Of a stretch of DNA of 64,000 nt, positions 33,609-43,229 are shown piece after piece (the stretch's first letter is position 1; every line of letters starts with the position of its first letter). Made by a program: the position numbers and the translations under genes. Below the pieces are notes generated by a model. It was not told the DNA's origin. It searched no databases and worked only from the letters and a program-made list of their open reading frames with translations. This DNA is from Prorocentrum cordatum (Eukaryota; Sar; Dinophyceae; Prorocentrales; Prorocentraceae), in contig CAUYUJ010016465.1 of assembly GCA_963575745.1 (NCBI GenBank), positions 27,501 through 91,500 on the forward strand, read 5' to 3'.

Positions 33609-34034
33609 TGTATGCTAAATCCTTGCTCCTCCTCCTCCTCACACCAGCACCACCACCTTCATCATGATTATCATTGTCACCATCATCACCATCATCATCA
33701 GCATGATCATCATCAGCAGCATCAACATCAGCATCAGCATCAGCATCAACATCAACAACATCATCATCATCGTCGTCCTAATCCTCGTCCTTATCCTCGT
33801 CCTCATTTCGCTCTCATCATCATCATCCTTCATGCTCCTGCTCATCCTGCTCTTCCTGCTGCTCCTCCTTCTCCTCCTTCTGCTGCTCGCCCTCCTCCTC
33901 CTCCTCCTCCTCCGCCTCCTCCCCATCCTCGCCGTCCTACCTCCTCCCTCCTCCCTCCTCACTCCTCCCTCCTCCCTCCCGCCGCCTCCCGCATCCCGTC
34001 AGTCGTAAGTCGTCCGTTGTCGGCGTCGAGGTCA

Positions 34035-34065
<31 letters not shown>
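33510..34065. repeat. (ATC)n and mixed CAT/CTC/CGT triplet tracts
   Basis: A clean ATC tract at 33530-33607, then imperfect CAT, CTC and (GTC)n (34026-34068) words. The Met-, His- and Ser-rich ORFs are artefacts. Confidence 0.93.
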
Positions 34066-34120
34066 GCCAACCACCAGCATCCGGAGCGCCTGGGATCGGC
34101 GGCACTGGCCGGAGACCATT

Positions 34121-34262
34121 CATATATATTATATATTTACACACATACGTATACACATACACATGCATGTACATACACATATACATACACGTATACATAT
34201 ACATGTACATGTACATGTACATGTACATGTACATGTACATATACATATACATATACATATAC

Positions 34263-34361
<99 letters not shown>

Positions 34362-34362
34362 A

Positions 34363-34395
<33 letters not shown>

Positions 34396-34555
34396 CATAC
34401 ACATACATATACATATACATATACATATATATACATATACATATACATATACATGTACATGTACATATACATATACATATACAGTTTGTGTATGTGTGTT
34501 TGTACGTGTATACATATATACATACATACCTATACATATGTGTATATATAATGTG
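34121..34555. repeat. (ACATAT)n / (ACATGT)n satellite
   Basis: About 430 bp of strictly alternating purine-pyrimidine hexamers. It forms the left border of the mirrored block; a shorter relative borders the right side at 40563-40740. Confidence 0.95.
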
Positions 34556-35384
34556 ACACATTGATATTTCGTAACCGTGCCCTGTGGCACGAAGTTGAGT
34601 CCCCAGGTCCCTTGCTGACCCCCTGAGTCTCAGTCTTCAATCCTGACGAACTTCTAGGGGGACCGCAAATTCTCAAATCTACTGGGGCCCCTCTGGGGCG
34701 CGTCACGTCTTGCCGCATGACTTGTTCGGGCCCACAGCATGCCCCAAGACGGGCCAAGAATGCCCCAAGAAGCCACCAATACGGTCCACGAGGGCTACGA
34801 CTCGCCGAACAACCTGTCCAAGACGCCCAAGATGGCCCCAAGAAGGCACAAGAAGCCGGCGAGAAGCCCCAAGAGAGCCCCAAGCGCCTTGCCAAAAACG
34901 CCCCAAGAGGCCAAACTCATAGATTTCTCTTGAGTTGTTGTACTTTTTTAGCGGTGTGGCCTGTTCGTCTTCCCGACGCTCCAAAATGACCCAAGAGGTC
35001 TCCAAGATCGCCCCAAGACGGCACAAGGCCCCCAAGACAGGCACAAGGCCCCAGAGGGACCCAAGACGGCCCAAGAGGCGCCCAAGACGGCCCAAGAGGG
35101 CCCAAAGACAGCCCCAAGGCAGCCCCAAGAAGGGCCCCAAGAAGACGAGCCGAAAAGCCGAGTCTTCCGCCCCGAGAAGCTCCCAGGAGGCCTCAAGAAG
35201 CCTCCAAAGGGCTGGCCCAACAGGCCCCGAAGAGGCTCCCGGGAGGCTCCCAAGACGCCAGAAGACGCCCAAAACGGCCCCCTGGAGGCTTCAAAACTGC
35301 CTCTACGAGGGCCCCCGAGAGGCCTCGACGAGATCCGGACGAACATCCAAGAGGCCAAAGACCCACAACCCAGCCACGGTGGTG

Positions 35385-35530
35385 GGATGGGCCGAAGGGC
35401 ATTAGATCCGCCGCCCCCTTTTGATATATCAAAGGGGTGCCCTTCAGGTTTTGGTTTTGGTTCTTTTTCTAAAAGAACTCCCCAGTGGGCTTCGGCCCGT
35501 CCCGCCGGCCACCCGTAAATCTCATAAAAC
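35385..35530. repeat. Long-unit inclusion 1
   Basis: Carries ACCCACAACCCAGCC, GGGCCGAAGGGCATTAGATC, the palindrome TTTGATATATCAAA, and GGGCTTCGGCCCGTCCCGCC. It matches the inclusion at 36300-36480 over about 130 bp and, at its left part, 40105-40150 in inverted orientation. Confidence 0.8.
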
Positions 35531-36299
35531 CCATCTGTCAATGCCCAAAAACGGCCGTTTCGCTCGGGACATCCTCAAAAAATCGCGAAGATGGCCCAAG
35601 ATGGCCTCCAAGTCCGCCCGAGATGGTCCAAGACGGCCTCCAAAACGGCCCAAGAGAGTCCAAGACGGCCCAAGACGGCCCAAGAGGCCCCCCAGAGGCC
35701 TCCCAGACGGCCCAAGAGGCCTCCAAGAGGTCCTCCAGGAGAGTCCGAAGAGGCCAAAATCATTGATTTTCCCTTGGTTTTTGAAGGATTTTGGCATTTG
35801 CGCCTTTTCGGCTCTCCGACGGCTCAAGACGGCCCAAGAAGCCCCCAAGATCGCCCAAGAGGCCCCCAAGAGAGCCCCATGATGGCCCAAGTGGCCTCCA
35901 AGATGGCCCCTAGAGGGCCCCAAGAGGGCCCAAGAGGCCTCCAACACGCCCAAGATGGCCTCCCAGACGCCCAAGATGGCCTCCAAGACGGCCCTGGAGC
36001 ATTCCAAGCGGGCCCCAAGTCGGCCCATAGAGGCCCCCCAAACGGCTTCCGACGGCTTCAGACGTGCCAGGAACCCACCAAGATGGCCGAAGTTGGCTCG
36101 AAGCTGGCCCGAGACGGCCCAAAAAGCCCCAAAGATCGCCCAAAGCTTGCCCAAGAGGCCTCCAAGACGGCCAAGATGACCTTCAAGATGCCCACGTGTT
36201 CCCCGAAGGCTTTCCAAACCGATTCGGGGAACACGTGGTCCGATAGCTTGGCAGGTCTGGCCTCAACGTTCGGCCACATAGGCGCTTCCAAAAAGGCAG

Positions 36300-36480
36300 G
36301 GGGCGGCGGTGATTCGCCGTAGGCGTCTTCGATCCGTCGCCCCCTTTTGATATATCAAAGGGGTGCCCGGCGTGCCCGACGATATGGCTTTTGATGTTGG
36401 TTCTTTTTCCAAAAGAACTCCCCCTGGGGCTTCGGCCCGTCCCGCCGGCCACCCGGAAAAAACGCACCTGTCGTCGCCTT
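36300..36480. repeat. Long-unit inclusion 2
   Basis: GATTCGCCGTAGGCGTCTTC, TTTGATATATCAAA, and GGGCTTCGGCCCGTCCCGCC recur here, about 930 bp after inclusion 1. A partial third copy (GATTCGCTGCAGGCGTCTTG) is at 37571. The unit looks like the single-copy part of a kilobase-scale tandem repeat. Confidence 0.8.
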
Positions 36481-37639
36481 TCTTGCCCCAAGATGGCCCA
36501 AGATGGCCTCCAAGACGGCCAAAATGTCCCAGGATGGCCTCCAAGTTGCTCCAAGACGGCCAAGATGGCCTCAAAGACGGCTAAGATGGCTCCAAGATGC
36601 ACCCAACACGGCCCTAGATGACCTCAAGATGGTCTAAGACGGTCCAAAAGGCCAGCAAGAGGCCTCCAAGACGGCCCAAGAGGTCTCCAAGAGGTCCTCC
36701 AGGAAGGCCCGGCGAGGCCCAAATCATTGGATTTCCGTAGGTTTTTGAAGTATTTTGGTATGTGCTCCTCTTCGGCTTTCCGACGGCCCAAGACGGCCCA
36801 AGAGGCTCCCAAGATCGCCCAAGAGGCCCCCAAGAGGGCCCCATGACGGCCCAAGTGGCCTCCAAGACGGCCCCAAGACGGCTCAAGAGGCCTCCAACAC
36901 GCCCAAGATGGCCTCCAAGACGCCCAAGATGGCCTCCAAGACGGCCCCGAAGCGCCCCAATAATAACCCTTTAAAAACGCTTCCAGAAAATTCCCAGTGG
37001 GGTCTCGGCCAAATCCGCCAGCCGATCGGACACACAAAGAACATTACGCCTCGCCTCCAATATGGCCAAGATTGCTTGAAGCTTCCGACGGCCCGAGAAA
37101 GCCCAATAGGCCTGCAAAATGGCCCCGAGACAGGCCAAGAGGGCCTCAAGACTGCCCCAAAGCCTCCCAGAACGGCCCGATGGCCCAAGAGCCCTCCAAG
37201 ACTGCTCTTAAGTGCTCCCAGAGGGCCCCAAGACGGCCGAGAGATGTCCCCAAGACGGCTTCCGAAGGCGTCTGGCTAGCCAAGAGCGCCTTAGGGCAGC
37301 CCCGAAGGGCCTTCAGGCGCCCCGAAATTGTCCCCAGGAGTCCCAGGGAGAGTCCCAGGAGACCTTCAGGCCCAAGAGGGCCCCAAGAGGCCACGGTCTC
37401 CTCCTTCGATTACTCTTTCTCCTCCCTCTCCGCCTCCTCCCTCTTCCTTCCCAATGGTTCCACCGAGCATTCCCACTAGGGCTGGGGAAACACACACTTC
37501 AATAGCGCGGCCCAGTTTTGACCCTCAACGTTTGGTCACATCGGCATTTCCAGAAAGGCAGAGAGCGGGGGTGATTCGCTGCAGGCGTCTTGAAACAACA
37601 TAGGGAACGAGAGGAAAGGCGGATATACTGAGACAGGGG

Positions 37640-37840
37640 CTTGAACATACAAAGAGAGAGAGAAAGAGAGAGGGAGAGATCACGATAGAGAGAGAGAGAG
37701 AGATAGCGCGAGAGAGTGGGAGAGAAGGAAACAGAGAGAGCGAGAGAGCGAGAGAGCGAGAGAGAGCGGGAGAGAGAGAGAGAGAGGCATAGATCGAGGC
37801 AGAGAGATAAATATAGAGAGAGGGATGAAAACAAATAATC

Positions 37841-37871
<31 letters not shown>

Positions 37872-37880
37872 CAAAACAGA
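37640..37880. repeat. (GA)n-rich tract
   Basis: GAGAGAGA runs with GCGAGA and GGGAGA variants. Ser/Leu ORFs on the minus strand are artefacts. Confidence 0.93.
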
Positions 37881-38029
37881 ATAAGAAGAATAATAAGAAG
37901 ACAAAAGACACTGAGCGCGGACGCTGATGCCCTCACCCTGGGAATCTCCAGAGATATCGGGAAGCCTTCGAAAACACCAACAAATCTCCATCTCCTGATC
38001 CCCTTAATTCCCCTCCCGCGCATTCCTCT

Positions 38030-38310
38030 ACTCCCTCTCCTCCTCCTCCTCCTCCTCCTCCTCCTCCTCCTCCTCCTCCTTCTCCTCCTCCTCCTCCTCC
38101 TCCTCCTCTGCTCCTTCTGCTCCCCCTCCTCCCCCACCTCCTCCCCCTCCTCCTCACCCCCCTCCTCGTCTCTAGAGCTCTTCGCTGCTTCCCCCCTGCC
38201 CTCCCACTCCTCGTTATCCCCCTCGTCCCCCGTCGTCCCCCCGATCATCGCGCCCCCTCCTCCTCCTCCTCTTCGCCCCTCCCCGCTCTCTCTCTCTCTC
38301 TCACGCTCTC
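38030..38310. repeat. (CTC)n and CT-rich tract
   Basis: A clean CTC run at 38038-38110, then pyrimidine-rich sequence to about 38310. Confidence 0.92.
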
Positions 38311-38454
38311 CTACTCTCTCGCTCTCGCAGGGGCCGCCGAGGGCGGGCGGAGGCGGGAGGGGCAGCCCGCGGGGCGCGGGCGTGGCCGCCGTCGAGGATG
38401 GCCTCGGCGCTGACGTCGTCCAGGCAGGCGCGCTCGACGTACTCCACGAGCTCG

Positions 38455-38497
38455 AAGAGCGTCCTCGTCGTCGTCGTCGTCGCCGTCGTCGCCGTCC

Positions 38498-38531
<34 letters not shown>

Positions 38532-38705
38532 GGTCGCCGACGCCGTCGTCGTCGTCGTCGCCGTCGTGGTCGAGGTCGTGGTCGTGGTCGTGGTCGTGGT
38601 TGTGGTCGTCGTCGTCGTCGCCGCCACCGTCGTCGTCGTCGTCGTCGTCGTCGTTATCGGCGGCGGCGGCATCACGGCCGTCAGTGGCGTCGTCGTCGTC
38701 GTTTT
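38455..38705. repeat. (GTC)n microsatellite
   Basis: GTC triplets with GCC and GTG variants. Asp- and Val-rich ORFs across 38.3-39.0 kb are artefacts. From 38705 to 39270 no gene is recognised. Confidence 0.95.
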
Positions 38706-39279
38706 TCGTCCTGGCCAAGGGTCGAGGATCGAGAATCGAGGGAGGATCGAAGGAAGGGCGTCTAGTCTTGGCCTCGACCCCCTGGGATCGAGGAGGGATG
38801 TTTTTGAACAAATTGGGCACGTCATTTGGGGGCCTCTCAAGACATCTGGAGACCTCCAGAGACTCGACAGATCGTGCCCTCTCGCGAAGCCCTTGTCGCC
38901 CCCTCCAGCTCTTCCCCGGGTGATCCTGCTCCTCCTCACGCTCCTGCCCTCCTGTTGCTTCTCCTCCTCCTCCTCCTGCTCCCCTCCATCCCATCCCCCC
39001 CCCTCCCGTTCCTCATAATTTTCTTCCGCCTCACACTCCTCCTTCTCCTGCTCCTTCTCCCTCTGATGCTGAACCTGCTCGTATTGAGTCCTCGTCAGCC
39101 GTCATTATCCGGGGTCTTTCAGACCGAGAACTTCCGATCAAGTCGGAGGCGTCCCCTGTGTTCCAGAAGCCTCTAGGAGTTATCGGAGGCTTCCAGAGGA
39201 GACAGGCAAGAAGGAGAGGGGGCGAGAAGAGGAAGGCGGAGCGAGCAGGAGGAGGGGGAGGGATGCCAGGGCTTCCTGG

Positions 39280-40060
39280 AGGTGTTGGACGGCCCCTCGA
39301 AGCTCTGGGAGCTCTGGGAGTTTCTTGGGGGCTTCCTAGAGGTTCCTGGGGTCCCTGGAGGCCTTGGGAGGTCCTCGGAGGCTCGATGCCGTTGCGAAAA
39401 TCAACGGCGCCCATCCCCCGACGTCTCCCTGGTGACTCGATTGTTGACAAGAGAAGTGGGCAGGCTCCTGTTTTCACCGGCGTGTCACATGCAGTGCCTC
39501 ATGGGCATAAGGATTGCGCAGGAAACTTTGGGCAACGTGGAAAATGTGCCCGATCCAGGGAACTCTGGCGAGGACGTCCGCGATCGTCAGGTGCAGCATT
39601 GCGCAGCGCAGCATGGACGACTGGCCTGGAAAATGGAGCAGAAAACACCACATGCGAGGGCGAGAAGAAGCGTCGTCAGACTGCGAAAGAGACCGGCAAA
39701 TTCCCCGGCGGTTTTCGCAAGCACCCAGGGAGGCTCATGTTTGGAGCCTCTATGGGGGCCTCTTGGTGCTTCTGGGGGGAGGGGGGGAGGGCCCTCGGGC
39801 GCTCCTGGGGCCTCTTGGAAACCTGTCGGGGCCCTGCTAGCGGTCGCGGGGTCCGTCTTCGGGGGGCGGGCTCCCTCTGTGAGTTCGGGTTCCGCCTCTT
39901 GTGCCCCCCCCTTGGGGCTCTCCTGGAATGCTCATGGGCTGTATTAAGGGCGTTCTGGGCCGTATTGAGGCCCTGTCGGGGACCTCTTGGGCCGTCGTGA
40001 GAGGTTTTGGGGGACTCTTGGGCTGTCGTAGAGAATTAGAATCGTGAACGAGCAAGAATA
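39280..40060. repeat. GGGGCCTCTTGG-type repeats with unassigned ORF
   Basis: Words such as GGGGCCTCTTGG and GGAGGCCTTGGGAGG are the reverse complement of the 34.7-37.4 kb satellite. A 280-residue plus ORF (39158-40000) runs through. Its middle (39400-39720) is less repetitive, but no domain is seen. Confidence 0.6.
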
Positions 40061-40089
40061 CGAAAATTGTTGAAAAAATCGATTGGGAA

Positions 40090-40550
40090 TAAATATTTGT
40101 TGCCTCTTGTTTCCTTCGGCCAATGTCGCCACCGTTCCTGGGTTGTGGGTTAGGCCTCTTGGAAGTTCGTTGGGATATCGTGCAAAGCCTCTCGGGGGCC
40201 TTTTGGAAGCAGTTTTGAAGTCCCCGGGGGGCGTTTTGGAGCCTCTTAGGCCTCTTTTGGGCCTCCTGGGTGCCTCTTTTGGGTCTCTTGAAGCCTCCTG
40301 GGGGCCTCTTGGGGCGGAAAGCTGGAATTGTCGATTCGTGTTCCCCCTCTTGGGCCCCTCTTGGGGCCGTCTTGAAGCCCTCTTGGGCCGTCTTGGGCGC
40401 CTCTTGGGCCGTTTGGGGGCCATCTTGGGCCGTCTTGGGGGCCGTCTTAGGGGCCTCTTGGGCCCTCTGGGTGCGAAGTTGGAGGCTTCACGATTTTCGC
40501 CTCTTGGGGCGGGGAGTTTTGAAAAAGTGGTGGGCCCAGGGCCCAGGGTC
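40090..40550. repeat. Inverted copy of the CCAAGACGGCC satellite block
   Basis: GGGCCGTCTTGGGCGCCTC words to 40470, preceded by CTGGGTTGTGGGTTAGGCC, the inverted counterpart of 35365-35400. With the block at 34.7-37.4 kb it makes a large inverted pair. Confidence 0.8.
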
Positions 40551-40562
40551 CCTGACGCCCAG

Positions 40563-40740
40563 TATATTGTACATATACATATGTATCCATATATGTGCAC
40601 TTTATACATACATACATATACATGCATATACACAAACATAAACATATGCACATATCGAGTTGTGTAAATATACATGTGTACATATATATATGTATGTATA
40701 TATGTGTAACATCGATGATTATATATGTATATGTGTATAC
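40563..40740. repeat. (ATATAC/ATATGT)n tract
   Basis: Imperfect ACATATACAT words. It is the right-hand counterpart of the tract at 34121-34555. Confidence 0.88.
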
Positions 40741-41460
40741 CCTGACTGTACAACCGTGTCTTGAGCCAACACGGCTGCAAAGGAAAACATACACCCACTT
40801 TGGGGCACCCAGGCTACAAGCACATACCGAGCTGGCTGCCACTTGAGAAGTTCGTGCTTGGAGTGACGTGGTATGACTTGGTGGCGAAGACGAGGATTCA
40901 ACATTTTACCCTCTGAATTTAAGCTTCCCCCGTGCGCTTGCCATCCCTGGGGCCGGGAGAAAACACGCTGGGGATGTTCCGTCTGCAAAGGAGGACTGCA
41001 AACTCTGACATGCTGATTTCTCAATGCGCGCACCCCCAGCTCTCTCGGCTTTATCCTGGGGAACAACTGTTCATCCCCATCCATTTCTTAACGGCCCCGG
41101 GTCCCGAGAAGGGCCTCATGAAGCCGAAACTGAACAAACAACTGTACATGTGTTTGCGAAGGCATTGTCTGGGGAGGAGGAAGGGGAGGAGGAGGAGGAG
41201 GAGGAGGTGGGCAGGGGGAGGGAAGTCCCAATCGCCCACCCTCCCCTCCCCTGCCTTCCTTGCCCGCCCCGCCCAGCTCCCATCCCCTACCCCACCCCCA
41301 ACCCCCAACCCCTCACCTTACCTCGCCCGCCTCCTCTCTGGAACCTGATTTTCCCCCATCCCGGGATCGCGAACGCATGATCGATGCGTCGGCAGAGCGG
41401 CGAGATCGTCGGATCCCACTTGCTCCAGCCCGTGTACGAAACTTGCACGGTTACGTAGGC
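40740..41460. other. Mixed region, no firm gene
   Basis: A minus ORF (41084-40719) reads RVFSRPQGWQAHGGSLNS, then HSKHELLKWQPARYVLVAW, and looks partly protein-like but is not recognised. A GGA tract and CCCCACCCC-rich DNA fill 41170-41330. Confidence 0.3.
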
Positions 41461-41463
41461 GAC

Positions 41464-41745
41464 TCAGGATTTTAGGAGACGTAGCGCCGCCCGAACAACG
41501 CAAGTCGCGGTGATGCCAATTCGCGGGGCACTTGACCTCTCGACCTCAACTTCCGCATAATTTTCGCGCCGTGGGGCCGCTATTTGCTGGTCTTCGGGCA
41601 CGGACAGGGCCTCCAGGAGCCCAGCCTTGAGAACGCTGGCCTTCGCATCCGTCAAAAGCTTTCTGGGCGCGCGGCCGTGGCCTGCCCCCTGCCACTCGGG
41701 GGAGACATCGTCGACTCCTGGGCCAATGTATGTTCCAGTTCTCTC
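41464..41745 (-). CDS. Exon-like ORF, unknown protein
   Basis: Minus text from about 41730 reads GPGVDDVSPEWQGAGHG, then LLTDAKASVLKAGLLEAL and NYAEVEVERSSAP, with ordinary codon use and no repeats. A plausible acceptor (GGCCCAG) precedes it and a CT-rich tract lies upstream. No domain is recognised. It may belong with the ORF at 42504-42223. Confidence 0.35.
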   Translation of the reverse strand, partial: ERTGTYIGPGVDDVSPEWQGAGHGRAPRKLLTDAKASVLKAGLLEALSVPEDQQIAAPRRENYAEVEVERSSAPRIGITATCVVRAALRLLKS

Positions 41746-41835
41746 TCTTTCTCTCCCTCCCTCTCTCTACGTCTCTATCGCTCTCTCTATCCCTCTCTCC
41801 CCCTTTTCTATCTGTCCCTCTCTCTCATTTTCTCT
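41735..41835. repeat. (TCTC)n-rich tract
   Basis: CTCTCTCC words between two exon-like ORFs. Confidence 0.8.
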
Positions 41836-42222
41836 GTGGTGTGCCCAGCTGGATTTCGCACGTGATATATGTGACGAGGCGCGGTTGGCCCGCAGTTTGT
41901 CGCGCCGCTGGTGCTAGAATTGGTTGTTGGAGCTGGGCTACTCCTCGAGGGACGACTACGAGGAGGAGATACATCACCATGTGGATGCCCACCGGCGGCA
42001 GGCTCGGGATCGATCTGCAGCTCGGGGTCCTCATCGAGTTGCCACGATCCAGTACTTGTACCAGCTGGAGGCCGGCTCGGCTTACGACATCACCAACGGC
42101 ATCGAGGACCCCCACCCGAAGCAGCTGATGGGGTTGCCTCCAAATCATGCAATCCCTCCACCACCTCCAAACCGCGTAGCGGACCTAAGCCGTGACCCGA
42201 CGGAGTGGTCGGCGAGATGAAC
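41836..42222. other. Unassigned coding-like region
   Basis: A 98-residue plus ORF (41924-42220, EEEIHHHVDAHRRQARDRS) and an overlapping 107-residue minus ORF (42148-41825) both look possible. I cannot decide which, if either, is real. Confidence 0.25.
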
Positions 42223-42504
42223 TCACGACCTATGAAAGATTGCTTTCGCAGGTGTGCGGTACTTGACCTCGGTGACGAAGAGCCCTTGAACCACCAGGTC
42301 AGAGACGCTCGCCTTGCCGGCGAGCCTCCAGGAACCACGATCCACGACCTGGTTCGCCGTTGGTGTACCGCCCACTGGAGGCGGCCAGCTCGCACCCGCA
42401 GCTGGTTCTTCGATTTCCTGAACTCGCTGACGGATGACCTCGAGGCATGGCAACAATTCATCGCGATGCCCTGCTGACTGGTCCACCAAGGGGTCGAACA
42501 TCAT
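42223..42504 (-). CDS. Hypothetical 93-residue protein
   Basis: ATG start at 42504. Reads MMFDPLVDQSAGHRDELLPC, then LEVIRQRVQEIEEP and VSDLVVQGLFVTEVKY. Non-repetitive and protein-like, with an amphipathic helical stretch near residues 18-36. No family recognised. Next to a plus-strand GATGAT tract. Confidence 0.4.
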   Translation of the reverse strand: MMFDPLVDQSAGHRDELLPCLEVIRQRVQEIEEPAAGASWPPPVGGTPTANQVVDRGSWRLAGKASVSDLVVQGLFVTEVKYRTPAKAIFHRS

Positions 42505-42544
42505 ATTAAGGACCCGCAGCGCTAATATGATGCGAACTGGGCGT

Positions 42545-42805
42545 GATGATGGTAATGATGATGATGATGGTGATCATGATGATGACGAGGATGATGATGA
42601 TCATGAGGATCATGATGATGACGGTGGCGATGATGATGCCATTGATGTCGGTGGTCATGATGACGATGGTCATGATGTCGGTGGTCATGATGACGGTGGT
42701 CATGACGACGATGGTCATGATGTCGGCGGTCATGGTGTCGCTGTTTGCGCTCATGATGTCGGTGGTCATGATGGCGACTACGATGGTGGTGATGACGACG
42801 ACTAG
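42545..42805. repeat. (GATGAT) and GTCATGATGNCGGTG repeats
   Basis: A GATGAT tract gives way to a 15-18 bp GGTCATGATGACGGT-type unit. Met- or Asp/His-rich ORFs are artefacts. Confidence 0.9.
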
Positions 42806-43229
42806 TTTTTCCGCTCGCAAGTGTCGCGGCGCCAGCTGCGGCGACGCCGCCTTGGCCTCAGAAGGCGCGCCAGAGGCAGCGTCACGGGCACGCCAGAGGC
42901 AGTGACTCGGCCACGCCAGAGGCAGTGTTTCGGGCAACCATCTCCTAGCGAAGGTCTTCCCAAGGGTTGCTCTTATTCCGCCCGCTTCCTGAGGGCGGTG
43001 CGTTGTCGGGGCACGCCAGAGGCAGTGCATGCTGGCCGCTTCCTGGGGCCGCTTCCTGAGGGCGGTCAGTTGGCGGGCATCCTTCGGCCGCTTCAGGCCG
43101 CTTCCTGAGGCCGCTCCGTGTTGGGGCGCGCTCGCCACGGCGGGGCGCGCCAGAGGCAGTGCCTGCGCCCACTTCGCCCATGGCGGGGCGCGCCCATGGC
43201 GGGGCGCGCTCCTCCTGCCGCGCCCGACG

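Larger units (their letters stand above)
34690..37390. repeat. CCAAGACGGCC satellite, about 2.7 kb, plus orientation
   Basis: A roughly 12-bp GGCCCAAGANGG word with CCTCCAAGA variants runs through almost the whole region. Both strands stay open (Pro-Lys-Arg on plus; Gly-Leu-Trp on minus), but nothing suggests a gene. Three inclusions of a longer unit interrupt it (about 35385, 36305 and 37545). Confidence 0.9.

Noticed and set aside
33937-34590. Tyr/Ile/Met or Cys/Ile ORFs over the ACATAT tract
   Set aside because: Hexamer repeat translation with no unique sequence.
34948-36217. Gly-Leu-Trp-rich minus ORFs (GPSWAVLG type) as a structural protein
   Set aside because: They follow the 12-bp satellite word exactly and remain open in more than one frame, so a gene is not supported.
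38301-39018. Asp-, Thr- and Val-rich ORFs
   Set aside because: Translation of the (GTC)n tract and its flanks.
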